Positions 33,386 through 42,312 of a stretch of DNA of 64,000 nt are shown here, piece after piece. The first letter of the stretch is position 1. The number at the start of each line of letters is the position of its first letter. The position numbers and the translations under genes were made by a program. The stretch is taken from positions 62,001 to 126,000 of the forward strand of contig NZ_BAOS01000014.1 of NCBI RefSeq assembly GCF_002443295.1, given 5' to 3'. Under the pieces are notes generated by a model that saw only the letters and a program-made list of their open reading frames with translations, had not been told where the DNA came from and searched no databases. Origin of the DNA: Candidatus Scalindua japonica (lineage in GTDB: Bacteria > Planctomycetota > Brocadiia > Brocadiales > Scalinduaceae).

Positions 33386-34609
33386 TTATATCTTCCCCGC
33401 AATTTTCTGTAATTTGTCTATTTGACGCAAATCTTTTTCAGTATAAAGCAGTTGAGTTTCAGGAATTATTCCGGTTTCTACACTTTTTTTCATTTCATCA
33501 ATTATGTAACGGAATTCCACCAGACTGATATCTTTACCACCCAACCCTCCAATAAAAGAGAGTAGTACATCAGGCCGTTGTTTTTCGTGATATAGAGTCT
33601 CTGATATATCATTAAAGAAGATCCCGCCTGACCCCGGACTGATATTCTGATCAATAACTGCCACTGCTTTCTTACCATTCAGGAATAATCTGAGTTCTGT
33701 CTTTGGAAAAGGTCTGATAAGCCTCAACCTCAGAAGCCCAACCCTTAAACCTTTTTCCCTGAAACTCTTTACTGCCGCCTTACCTTTAATGGCAAAAGAG
33801 TTACTCATTACCAGAACATATTCAGCACCTTCCATCATAAACGCCTCAACGGCCGGATACGATCTGCCAAATATCTCTTTAAAATCATTTGCAACCTCTT
33901 TATATACCTCTATGGCATTTAAGGAAGCTAAATGCAGTTGATACTTGAAGTACGAATAGGCACTCCCTCCCAGCACAGCTACTCCTTGTGCCATAGGCTT
34001 TGATGCCTTAAAGAATGCGTGCTTTGGGTGATATTCAGGTAGAAATTTCCTTATTTCATTGCTATCATGTATTAACACAGGCTCTCTGGTAAACGAAAGA
34101 TAAAACCCGTCCATATTAATCAAAACAGGCAAGAGCACCCTTTCATCTTCTGAAATTCTGTATGCCATTAATATCGTGTCCAGAATTTCCTGGCAGGTTT
34201 CTACATGTATTTGAATAATGCCGGTATCCCTTGCAGAGAGTATATCATTATGGTCTGGTTCCAATGTGATTGGAGCTGAAATCGCACGTGACACATTAAT
34301 GAGAACCAGAGGCACGCGCCATCCGGCAATATTATACAGCATTTCGAAACCATACAATAAGCCCTGGCTGGATGTTGCAGAGAACACCCTTGCACCGGTA
34401 GCGGCGGCAGTACCCGCAGCAGTTATCATTGAGTGCTCAGAATCCATATTAGTAAATTTTGCATTCATCACTCCATTATTTATCCACTTAGAAAGCGATT
34501 CTATTATCTCTGTCTGAGGAGTGATGGGAAAAGCCGGTACATAATCAACCTCTGCGAGTCTGGCCCCCCATGCTGCAGCGAGATTCCCGGTTAACATCTC
34601 TTTTACCAT
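33386..34609 (-). CDS. porA: 2-oxoacid (pyruvate):ferredoxin oxidoreductase, alpha subunit
   Basis: A 407-residue subunit carrying the pyrimidine-side domain. FPITPQTEIIE is the YPITPST-like motif, and MDSEHSMITAAGTAAATGAR and ATSSQGLLYGFEMLY are typical of PorA. Arg and Thr of the substrate pocket cannot be verified by eye. It overlaps the gamma/delta gene by seven bases, so the two are coupled. The next gene in the path (porB) is 254 bases further on. Confidence 0.93.
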   Translation of the reverse strand: MVKEMLTGNLAAAWGARLAEVDYVPAFPITPQTEIIESLSKWINNGVMNAKFTNMDSEHSMITAAGTAAATGARVFSATSSQGLLYGFEMLYNIAGWRVPLVLINVSRAISAPITLEPDHNDILSARDTGIIQIHVETCQEILDTILMAYRISEDERVLLPVLINMDGFYLSFTREPVLIHDSNEIRKFLPEYHPKHAFFKASKPMAQGVAVLGGSAYSYFKYQLHLASLNAIEVYKEVANDFKEIFGRSYPAVEAFMMEGAEYVLVMSNSFAIKGKAAVKSFREKGLRVGLLRLRLIRPFPKTELRLFLNGKKAVAVIDQNISPGSGGIFFNDISETLYHEKQRPDVLLSFIGGLGGKDISLVEFRYIIDEMKKSVETGIIPETQLLYTEKDLRQIDKLQKIAGKI

Positions 34610-35529
34610 GCCCTTACCTCACGTTCTTTTGTAATAACCTTTTTTGGACATTCGTCCATACAGGTAAAACAACCTTTGCAGTTGTCGTAATCAATATGAG
34701 GATAACCGGATTCATCAAGAGAGATACAGCTATGAGGACAGTGAACAAAGCACGCTCGGCACCTGGAACACCTGTCATGATCAATAACGGGTTTGAAAAA
34801 TCTCCAATTACCGGTTTTTTTCATAATTGTATTTCCACTCTCATATACTCTGGCTGACCCAACTCTGGCATCAGCATATTCCAACTGTACTACTTTATTT
34901 TCATTTTCTTCCTCTGAAAATTTTAAATCAGGAGAAGAGATGGACGGTGTGTTGTCAAAGCAGGTAAGAGCAGCCTGGACATTTTTATCAATAACCTCTT
35001 TTTTCAGGTTTATATCAGTCAACTCTTTGATGACGGCCTCTTGTAAATAATCTCTTGAAATAATTCCTGTCAATTTACATGCTGAAGCTGCCGCAACGCT
35101 GCTGAGAACTGGTTTGTTTATAATCTTCAGCGCAATATCTGTTATATCAACTACAGCAATTTTTCCACTTACCTGATACGTATCTTTAACATGTGAAGCT
35201 GTATAGTGGGTGTTAACAAATGTTATTGTACCATCCCAAGTTCCCTGTAACACATTTGCCGCACTATCTTTCAGTAATGTTTCATCTGCTATAATATTGA
35301 TATCAGGATTAACAATTATACCCCTCTCCAGTATGGGATTATCAGAGAGTCTCGTAAAAGCAATAATCGGAGCCCCTCTTCTCTCCGCACCATATACGGG
35401 AAAATCCTGGGCAAAATATCCCCCGATAAATGATGCAGTACCTACTATCCTGCTGGCAGTCTTCATACCCTGCCCACCTCTACCGTGAAATCTTATATTC
35501 TTTAGAATTGTATTTTTGTTTTGTACCAT
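34603..35529 (-). CDS. porG: 2-oxoacid:ferredoxin oxidoreductase, fused gamma-delta subunit
   Basis: A 308-residue fusion. Residues 10-190 are the gamma domain (IRFHGRGGQGMKTASRIVG, DFPVYGAERRGAPI). The C-terminal 75 residues are a two-cluster ferredoxin (delta) with CSRCRACFVHCP and CKGCFTCMDECP. The delta clusters pass electrons to ferredoxin. The ATG at 35529 (MVQNKNTIL) is preferred over the longer frame to 35586, which would read through a hairpin repeat. Gamma-delta fusions are known in this family. It overlaps porA by seven bases. Confidence 0.9.
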   Translation of the reverse strand: MVQNKNTILKNIRFHGRGGQGMKTASRIVGTASFIGGYFAQDFPVYGAERRGAPIIAFTRLSDNPILERGIIVNPDINIIADETLLKDSAANVLQGTWDGTITFVNTHYTASHVKDTYQVSGKIAVVDITDIALKIINKPVLSSVAAASACKLTGIISRDYLQEAVIKELTDINLKKEVIDKNVQAALTCFDNTPSISSPDLKFSEEENENKVVQLEYADARVGSARVYESGNTIMKKTGNWRFFKPVIDHDRCSRCRACFVHCPHSCISLDESGYPHIDYDNCKGCFTCMDECPKKVITKEREVRAW

Positions 35530-35557
35530 TAGTATTTTAACAATATACGAACAGCAC

Positions 35558-35575
35558 GGACAAGTGAATTTGTCC
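35558..35575. repeat. Small hairpin GGACAA...TTGTCC
   Basis: GGACAA (35558-35563) pairs with TTGTCC (35570-35575) around GTGAAT. The flanking sequence resembles the hairpin at 53133-53162, suggesting a dispersed family. Confidence 0.55.
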
Positions 35576-35598
35576 ACGTCGTCCATGTGTATCCAAGA

Positions 35599-35622
35599 CT
35601 GGAATCCTCTCGAAAGAGAGGA
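35599..35622 (+). repeat. Half copy of the palindromic repeat
   Basis: CTGGAATCCTCTCGAAAGAG then AGGA, the same 24 bases as in the right arm of the palindrome at 33298-33355. Between the acetyl-CoA synthetase beta gene and porG. Confidence 0.75.
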
Positions 35623-35674
35623 CTATTGTCAGGACCAAATTATTTTTTCTCTCCATACAGTATCAGTTAGCTTT

Positions 35675-36391
35675 CTATTTCAAGATAACCCTTGCATCAA
35701 CAGCTTTAACGGATTTTTCATAAGCAAATAACGGGTTAAGTTCCACTTCCTTTATAATACTACAGTTTGTTACTAACTCAGAAATACTAATAATTGTTTT
35801 AGCCACTTGTCCTATATCAATTTTCCTGGCACCTCTATAGCCCGACAGAACAGGATACGCTTTAATCCCATTTATCATCTCAAGTGCTTCAGCTTCAGTT
35901 ACCGGTGCAATCCTGAAGGATACATCTTTATAGAGTTCTACAAACACTCCTCCCAGACCAAACATTACTGCCGGACCAAACTGTTCATCACAAATGCCGC
36001 CTACGATTAGTTGAGTTGCCTCAGGTATCTGTTTTTGTAAGAAAACCCCCTCTACCTCGGCATCTGGCACGTTTTTTTTCAGATTATCTATAGCCTTATA
36101 ATAATTCATCTCCACTTCCTCTACATTTTTTAGATCAATAAACACACCTCCAACATCACTCTTATGCTGTGCGTCTTGTGAAGCGATCTTCAAAACAAGA
36201 GGAAATCCGATTTCCTTAGATACTGCCACCGCATCTTCAACAGTTTTAACTAAGGCGTAATCAGGCACATCAATCCCATACAACTCAACCATCGCCAGAG
36301 ATTCATCAGGAAGTGCGGCTATTCTGCCAGAAGCCACGATCTTATCTACAATCTTTTCCACTTCACGGTTTTTTGAAGTTTCAACAACCAT
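35675..36391 (-). CDS. ADP-forming acetyl-CoA synthetase, beta (ATP-grasp) subunit
   Basis: A 238-residue ATP-grasp subunit. PLVLKIASQDAQHKSDVGGV, GVFLQKQIPEATQLIVGG and FGPAVMFGLGGVFVELYKDV match the ACD beta subunit. With the alpha subunit it turns acetyl-CoA, ADP and phosphate into acetate, CoA and ATP, or the reverse. It overlaps the alpha gene by 11 bases. The separate alpha and beta genes resemble the archaeal arrangement; many bacteria have them fused. Confidence 0.9.
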   Translation of the reverse strand: MVVETSKNREVEKIVDKIVASGRIAALPDESLAMVELYGIDVPDYALVKTVEDAVAVSKEIGFPLVLKIASQDAQHKSDVGGVFIDLKNVEEVEMNYYKAIDNLKKNVPDAEVEGVFLQKQIPEATQLIVGGICDEQFGPAVMFGLGGVFVELYKDVSFRIAPVTEAEALEMINGIKAYPVLSGYRGARKIDIGQVAKTIISISELVTNCSIIKEVELNPLFAYEKSVKAVDARVILK

Positions 36392-37757
36392 CCATTTTTC
36401 CTCTCTCTACCAGAACATTCATAGCTTTCACCGCCCTTTCAGGTGACATGAATACGGGGATATTTTTTGATTCAAATTTTTCTTTGGTTTTCTTAGTATA
36501 GACGCTTTTAATTGTACAAACGACAACTGGTTTTCCTGATTCCTTTGCTCTTTCTGAAATAACATCAACCACACCTTCCGTCATGGCAGGTGGAGGCATT
36601 AACGGGATTATTATCGCGGCATCATAAAAATCATTGTCTACGAATGCTGTTTTCAACGCAATCCCGAAGTCTTTATCGCCGGCACTCCCGGTAAGGTCAA
36701 TTGGATTATTAAAGATGAAAAACTCTGGAAAATGTTCAGAAAGATACTCTCTGATCCCGGGAGGAGTTTGCGCAAGATTCAGTCCCGTATCACTACACAT
36801 ATCTGAAACTGCGACTCCAAATCCTCCTCCATTGGTTATTACTAGAATCTTATTTCCCCTTGCCGGTTTTTGCATCAGGAGCACTTTACAAGCGTCAAGA
36901 AACTCTTCAAGATTGTAAACCTCCAGAACTCCTGATTTTCTAAATGCAGCTTTGTAAATTTCATACCTACCGGCAATAGCTCCAGTGTGAGACCTTGCCG
37001 CGTTAATCCCCGATTCTTGTCTACCGACCTTCAATACAACTATATGCTTATAGCAGGAGCAGAGCCTGGATGCACGGATAAACCTTCTTCCATCATCAAC
37101 AGATTCCATATAGATCCCTATTACACGCGTAGAGTCATCTCCGGTTAAATACTCGATCAACTCTGATTCTCCAACGTCAACACGGTTGCCGTAACTTACA
37201 AATTTAGATACTCCAATACCTTCAAGATATAACATATCCAGCATGGAAGCAGCATATGATCCACTTTGAGACAAAATGCTCAGATGCCCTCTTGAAGGAC
37301 GTTTTATCTTTGACCAGGGAAGAAAGAATGTACTGAAATTTGAGTAATTGTTCAGAACACCCAAGCAGTTAGGGCCAATTATTCGAATATTATTTTCCCT
37401 GCAAATTTTTTTTATTTCGGCTTCGAGAACTATCCCTCTCTTTCCTGTCTCAGCAAATCCACCACTTATAATCACCACATTATTAATTTTTCTCTCTATA
37501 TGCTGGCTGAGAATTTCAGGAATATGTTCGGAAGAGATTGTAATTATTGAAAGATCTATGTTATCTTCATAATCAAGAATTGAAGGACAACACTTGAGAC
37601 CAAACACTTTTTCGTAATGAGGATTTACAGGGACAATCGTCCCTTTGTAACCCATTTCAAATAGGTTATTAAAAATTGCGGATGTGATATTCAGTTCATT
37701 CTCTGTCGCTCCAATTATCGCTATAGACTGAGGATTGAAAAACTTATCTAAACTCAT
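36381..37757 (-). CDS. ADP-forming acetyl-CoA synthetase, alpha (CoA-binding) subunit
   Basis: A 458-residue CoA-binding and ligase subunit. FFNPQSIAIIGATENE starts the CoA-binding Rossmann domain; IIGPNCLGVLN and ILSQSGSYAASMLDML follow; ARSHTGAIAGRYEIYKAAF contains the histidine that is phosphorylated in the family. The start at 37757 (MSLDKFF) has GGAAG nine bases before it; a longer frame to 37799 lacks such support. It is the first gene of a unit with the beta subunit, followed by the por genes, linking acetyl-CoA energetics with pyruvate. Confidence 0.9.
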   Translation of the reverse strand: MSLDKFFNPQSIAIIGATENELNITSAIFNNLFEMGYKGTIVPVNPHYEKVFGLKCCPSILDYEDNIDLSIITISSEHIPEILSQHIERKINNVVIISGGFAETGKRGIVLEAEIKKICRENNIRIIGPNCLGVLNNYSNFSTFFLPWSKIKRPSRGHLSILSQSGSYAASMLDMLYLEGIGVSKFVSYGNRVDVGESELIEYLTGDDSTRVIGIYMESVDDGRRFIRASRLCSCYKHIVVLKVGRQESGINAARSHTGAIAGRYEIYKAAFRKSGVLEVYNLEEFLDACKVLLMQKPARGNKILVITNGGGFGVAVSDMCSDTGLNLAQTPPGIREYLSEHFPEFFIFNNPIDLTGSAGDKDFGIALKTAFVDNDFYDAAIIIPLMPPPAMTEGVVDVISERAKESGKPVVVCTIKSVYTKKTKEKFESKNIPVFMSPERAVKAMNVLVERGKMDGC

Positions 37758-37944
37758 TTTGTAAACGCTTCCGCTCTCTTTATCGTGTACCCTGAGCACT
37801 CCATATCTCTCTAAATGTCAGAGCATCTAAAGGTTAAAGCGATGAGTTACAGCAGACAAAAAGAAACCATGCCTCCTTTAACCCATAGCCTTTTCCTCAT
37901 CTTACCCGTAACCCGCAAAAGGAGAAAAACATAATAAATCGTTA

Positions 37945-38292
37945 TCAATCCATATCATCAACATCCTTGTCCGCACAATCAATACAGCGGTCTGCAAAAG
38001 GGATTGCTTTGAGCCTTTCCGGGGAGATATTCTTTTTACATAATGTACAAATCCCATATTCATTTCGTTCAATGCGCTCAAGTGCCGCATCTATTTTTTC
38101 TAATTCTGAACGTGCAAGGCCGCCTAGAGCTTCCAATACATCATCATTCTCGCGCTCCAATGCCTGCTCTCCGGAATCGGGATCCGGCGCGCCATTAGTA
38201 TGCAGTATATCTTGATCTACCTTGTTCAAGCGACCCTTTATTTCATCGCGCCTATCAATAAGTTTCCTGCGAATCTGATCATATTTCTTCAT
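37945..38292 (-). CDS. DksA/TraR-family C4 zinc-finger protein
   Basis: A 115-residue protein with an N-terminal coiled coil (KKYDQIRRKLIDRRDEIKGR) and a C4 zinc finger: Cys82, Cys85, Cys103 and Cys106 in ICTLCKKNISP and DRCIDC. DksA-type proteins reach into the RNA polymerase secondary channel and work with ppGpp. It lacks the two aspartates at a recognisable coiled-coil tip of E. coli DksA as far as I can tell (the tip has NGAPDPDS), so the role may differ. It is a single gene on the minus strand. Confidence 0.88.
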   Translation of the reverse strand: MKKYDQIRRKLIDRRDEIKGRLNKVDQDILHTNGAPDPDSGEQALERENDDVLEALGGLARSELEKIDAALERIERNEYGICTLCKKNISPERLKAIPFADRCIDCADKDVDDMD

Positions 38293-38448
38293 GTTAACCT
38301 CCCACTCGTTATCTTTTTCTGAGAATATATTTTGCAGTTAGATGCTGAAAATATATATTAATGATATCTACTTCTCTTTCACACTGATTCTCTTTCCTCA
38401 CAAATATTATATCAAAGTTCGGAATTAATTGTTACCTATTTAAAGAAG

Positions 38449-39582
38449 CTACATACATAACCTGGCTATCAATTGATCTACTATGAGAGTTGGTGATAGA
38501 CGGCTGGTTTTACATAACAAGTCGGCTTCAAGCATATACTTCCATTTTTCAGGCATTTCCTCCTCTTTAAAATTCCGAGCCTGCTTTATCATTTTATCAA
38601 CAAATGGCCGATTTACAGTAGTTTTTTCTAAAACATCATTTTTATTTCCACCCTTGTCAAGGACCCTGATAATTTTCCATAAATCTTTCATTCTTTTATG
38701 TGCTGAAATTACGATAGTAATCGCAATTGATTTTGGATCAAACGTGATAGTTTTACGCTCGTTCTCCATACCAATATTAAAAATATTTTCTGCCATTTTT
38801 ACAGCGGAGATACTGTTTTTCATACCAATAGCATCAAGCAGGTTGAAAAGTTTCTCTCTATGGCCAACCCCCGAGAACATTTTAATATCTTCTATGGAAA
38901 TTTCCTTCCTGTCACCGACAAAAATTGATAATGCATCCAGTTGCCTATCAATAATTGCAAGGCTGTTTCCTGTCCTTTCCATGAGGCAAAATGCAGATTT
39001 CAGGTTCATAGTTTTATCATAATTCCCGGCATGCATAACAATCCATTTCGTTAATTCACTGTCATACTCCGGTTTCTTTGTTTCCCATGGCGCAGGTCTG
39101 TCAAACAGTTGGCCACATTCAATGAGAATACCTTGTTTGCTGTTCATAGCTTTCGCTATTCTCGTTCTTTTATCTATTGACAAAACTTCTAAAACCAGGC
39201 AGTTAATTCTAAAAGGATTTTTAATGTATTCAGAAATTCTTTCCTGATATTTAACCAGGAGGTTGTCAGCATTCTCAACTATTAACAGCTTATGCTTTCC
39301 AAACATAGGAGCAGTTTTTGCTTCATCGATAATATCATTAAACAAAGTAGAAATTTTAACGTTTTGTGCAGCACCACCCTGGGACTGATTGACGGTAAAA
39401 TTACTGCCCGTGTCTTTACCATTAAATTCGATCAAACCTTCTTTGACTCCTCCATCCATAAAAAATCGTCTTTTGATCCCGGACAAAGCCTGTTTTTTTT
39501 GGAAATACTCGTTTCCACTTATTAGATAAACAGGTAAGTTACTTGTTTTATTATACTTGTGTATAAAATCGGTAAATTTCAT
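38449..39582 (-). CDS. holA: DNA polymerase III delta subunit
   Basis: A 377-residue clamp-loader subunit. The start LPVYLISGNEYFQKKQAL is the usual first strand of HolA, and YQERISEYIKNPFRINCLVLEV and FSGVGHREKLFNLLDAIGMK match the AAA-like and collar parts. The protein opens the sliding clamp ring with gamma and delta-prime. There is no intact Walker A, as is normal for delta. The frame is intact and of normal length. Confidence 0.82.
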   Translation of the reverse strand: MKFTDFIHKYNKTSNLPVYLISGNEYFQKKQALSGIKRRFFMDGGVKEGLIEFNGKDTGSNFTVNQSQGGAAQNVKISTLFNDIIDEAKTAPMFGKHKLLIVENADNLLVKYQERISEYIKNPFRINCLVLEVLSIDKRTRIAKAMNSKQGILIECGQLFDRPAPWETKKPEYDSELTKWIVMHAGNYDKTMNLKSAFCLMERTGNSLAIIDRQLDALSIFVGDRKEISIEDIKMFSGVGHREKLFNLLDAIGMKNSISAVKMAENIFNIGMENERKTITFDPKSIAITIVISAHKRMKDLWKIIRVLDKGGNKNDVLEKTTVNRPFVDKMIKQARNFKEEEMPEKWKYMLEADLLCKTSRLSPTLIVDQLIARLCM

Positions 39583-39778
39583 AGCAATATTCTAAAAAGT
39601 TTATATTCTGAAACATTATGGTAAATGTATTGTCAAAATATTCAATTAAAAAATCAGCTTTTTTTCTCAAAGATATTGACATAATTAAACTTATGTGTAT
39701 AATTAGCTGCAATTTGATACCCAGATTTATAGTCAAATACGGTTTTTGAGAATTATAATTGTTTTGGAGTAATGGAAT

Positions 39779-40126
39779 ATGACCACAATAACAAAAAGAG
39801 AACTAGCAGAGGCTATCTCTCAAAAATTAGGAAGTCCGCAAATAGTTACTAAACAAACAATTCAACTTTTCCTAGAATTATGTACCGAAGAACTTGTAAA
39901 AGGCAATCGATTAGAATTCAGGGACTTTGGTATTCTTACTACAGTCGAAAGAGGGTCCAGAATTGGAAGAAACCCCAAAACCGGCACAACCGTAGATGTA
40001 CCTCCAAAAAGAGTTGTAAGGTTCAAATCAGGAAGACTTCTAAAAGAGAAGGTCCAAAAGAAAGAGAGTTTCGCTCAGAAGGTACCAACAGACTCCGGCA
40101 ACGATGTTACTACTCAGGGCCAGTAA
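39779..40126 (+). CDS. HU/IHF-family DNA-binding protein
   Basis: A 115-residue histone-like protein. ITKRELAEAISQKLGSP is the dimerisation helix; FRDFGILTTVERGSRIG and RNPKTGTTVDVPPKRVVRFK form the DNA-bending arm with the HU signature RNPKTG. A basic tail of about 25 residues beyond the usual 90 is present. GGAG is 10 bases before the ATG. It overlaps the tail of the convergent minus-strand gene by 13 bases. Confidence 0.92.
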   Translation: MTTITKRELAEAISQKLGSPQIVTKQTIQLFLELCTEELVKGNRLEFRDFGILTTVERGSRIGRNPKTGTTVDVPPKRVVRFKSGRLLKEKVQKKESFAQKVPTDSGNDVTTQGQ

Positions 40127-40707
40127 TTAATATCCGGCTGCGCTCCCTTAAATTTATCAACATGATTTCTGTGTGAATTGTCTTTTGAAAAACCATGTTC
40201 TTCAAGTATCCATTTACTCCCTGATCTTTTATAAGTAATTTTGTAGGAATAATCAGACAATCGCCATCTCCAAAAGAAAAAATGTGACAATCCTGTCATA
40301 AAAATATTTATTTTCTGCGCATATGGATCAATGTCTTCAAATACTGCAATACCCATCCTGGTAACTCCCGGATCGTATTCCCCTTTCATCTTGTCCGGAC
40401 TTAAATACTTCTCTCCATCTTCGGAAACTTGTTCTGCAATTTTTGGTATATATTTTGCTTCATAAAATTTATCTGTGTCAGTTGACAATATAGTTGATAC
40501 AGGTATCAAAATCTTCTGATCAATAGTATTACGTATTGAGTATACCCATATCAAATATTTTTTCTCGTTTTCAGAACTCTCATTGAACTTAAAATATTCG
40601 GGAACACTCCAGCCAAAATCCACTTGTGATGCATCCGATGTCGCAGGAAACAATATGACAACATTAAGAAACAACATAAAACACAAATACTTGAATTTTT
40701 TCATCAA
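40114..40707 (-). CDS. Exported protein of unknown function
   Basis: A 197-residue protein with a signal peptide (KKFKYLCFMLFLNVVILFP, cleavage near DAS). The mature part begins VDFGWSVPEYFKFNESS and contains FFFWRWRLSDYSYKITYKRS. It has no motif I recognise. It converges with the HU gene, overlapping its last 13 bases. The function is unknown. Confidence 0.65.
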   Translation of the reverse strand: MMKKFKYLCFMLFLNVVILFPATSDASQVDFGWSVPEYFKFNESSENEKKYLIWVYSIRNTIDQKILIPVSTILSTDTDKFYEAKYIPKIAEQVSEDGEKYLSPDKMKGEYDPGVTRMGIAVFEDIDPYAQKINIFMTGLSHFFFWRWRLSDYSYKITYKRSGSKWILEEHGFSKDNSHRNHVDKFKGAQPDINYWP

Positions 40708-40724
40708 TAAACCCCCAACCTGGC

Positions 40725-40979
40725 TTAGCCAGAATTAAATATTTTATATTTAAGCTTTACTATCTTATCAGTTGTTTCATCTGAAATTGATACATTGCTT
40801 TTCCTTGCAAACATTTTCATCGTTTCCCTGTCAGTTATACCTTCCATAAGGTAAATATCCAGATCAGAAGCAGATATATCTATCGTTGACAATGCTTCTT
40901 GCCACGATTTGATGTGATACTGCATTCCATAGACGACAACTCCGTCCATATCAAAAATCAGCGTATTAATGTTTTTCAT
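40725..40979 (-). pseudogene. N-terminal fragment of a HAD-family phosphatase/mutase
   Basis: An 84-residue reading frame that begins with the HAD motif I, INTLIFDMDGVVV (nucleophile DxD), and MHxKSW-like YHIKSWQEAL, as in beta-phosphoglucomutase-type enzymes. Motifs II to IV, usually in the next 120 residues, are missing; the frame ends after KYKIFNSG near a small hairpin (CTGGCTTAGCCAG, 40720-40732). It overlaps the FHA/protease gene by 14 bases. Most likely a truncated remnant; a cap-free small protein is possible but unlikely. Confidence 0.65.
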
Positions 40980-42312
40980 CTTCTATTAACTCCAGCGCAT
41001 ACTTTATAGGAACACCAAAGTTTGCACCGCTGAAACCACGAAAAATCCCATAATTTACAGCAACCACTTCTCCTTTATTATTAAAAAGCGGCCCACCACT
41101 ACCCCCAACAGTTGTCTGTGCATCATATATAATTCTTTTTCTTAAAACATCGCTAATGTGTCCCTGAGTTGCTATAGGCTTTATCAAACCATGATTAGAT
41201 AGCTCCTGGGCCGCTTCCAGAAAAGACATTTTAGATATTTCCAGTGCAATTTCCGGATCACTTTTTGCGCAAAGAGCATTTATACCGGCCGGATAACCTA
41301 ACAGGACAACAGGTTCTCCCTCTATTGCCTCCTTATCACTTAATTCTATATCAAATTCAGGTAATTCAATTCCTTCAGGGTCAAAACTTACAAGAGCAAC
41401 ATCGACAATATCAGAAACTTTTTCTACTTTAAGTGGAACAGGGTCTTTCACCTCAGGAAAGAAAGCCCTGAACACCTCAAGTTTTGGTATAAAGCCTGGT
41501 TCAAGAGGAATAGCATGTGCCGCCTGCCGCCACCAAGGCTCAGCAATATGACGATTTGTCAGGATCTTTCCATTACCTATCATAAATCCGGTTCCTGTAA
41601 GTTGATTGGTCAGTAGACGCCCATCCCGCCACGATTTTAACGGCTTACCCGTTTTTTCATCAACTAAAGAAAAAGAACACTGAATTAAACAAACACCCTT
41701 ACTGAAATCTTTTATTATTTTTTCGCCTATAGCACTCTCAAATTCAAGGAGTTCTACTCTTTTTGTTGTTTCTGTCAGACCGGAGAATATGTTATAGATT
41801 AATGTAACAATACCAATAAAGGTGAGCAAGAAGAGAAAGACAGTAACAAGTTTAAATTTTGCTGACGATTGTGTAAACGCCTCTGTCAATAGACTCTGAA
41901 AAAAAGCCGTCGCCGTAACAAGCGTTCTCCCCTTCTGTGGTTCTCTGGCGATATCCATGGAATCCGCCAGTATTTCACTCAATGGCTTACATACATCTCC
42001 CACCTCCTCTTTTATCCTGAAACGTGCTCTTGGCCCGTTGTTACCAAATTCAATAAGGTCACCATCATGAATAACAACCTCCTTTATCTGCCTGTTATTC
42101 ACAAACGTACCTTCAGCACTGTCTAAATCCTTCAGGACATAATCACACTCCTGTAAAATTATTTCCGCATGAAAAGGTGATGTGTTTTTGTCTATAGATT
42201 GATCAAAATTGAGGTTGCACATAGGGCCTGTTCCAACACTGATTTTTGAATCAGTAAAGGATTCTGTCTTACCTCTTTTACTTCCCGACAGATGAACAAA
42301 GATAGCCTTCAT
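40966..42312 (-). CDS. FHA-domain membrane-anchored trypsin-like serine protease
   Basis: A 448-residue protein. Residues 1-105 form an FHA phosphothreonine-binding domain (KISVGTGPMCNLNF, SPFHAEIILQE, EGTFVNNRQI). A membrane span at about 157-178 (LVTVFLFLLTFIGIVTLIY) separates it from a trypsin-like domain with His255 (TNRHIAEPWW), Asp304 (VDVALVSFD) and Ser405 (GGSGGPLF). The cytosolic FHA faces signalling kinases and the protease lies on the other side of the membrane. It overlaps the next upstream gene by four bases. A link between Ser/Thr phosphorylation and proteolysis is inferred. Confidence 0.88.
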   Translation of the reverse strand: MKAIFVHLSGSKRGKTESFTDSKISVGTGPMCNLNFDQSIDKNTSPFHAEIILQECDYVLKDLDSAEGTFVNNRQIKEVVIHDGDLIEFGNNGPRARFRIKEEVGDVCKPLSEILADSMDIAREPQKGRTLVTATAFFQSLLTEAFTQSSAKFKLVTVFLFLLTFIGIVTLIYNIFSGLTETTKRVELLEFESAIGEKIIKDFSKGVCLIQCSFSLVDEKTGKPLKSWRDGRLLTNQLTGTGFMIGNGKILTNRHIAEPWWRQAAHAIPLEPGFIPKLEVFRAFFPEVKDPVPLKVEKVSDIVDVALVSFDPEGIELPEFDIELSDKEAIEGEPVVLLGYPAGINALCAKSDPEIALEISKMSFLEAAQELSNHGLIKPIATQGHISDVLRKRIIYDAQTTVGGSGGPLFNNKGEVVAVNYGIFRGFSGANFGVPIKYALELIEDEKH

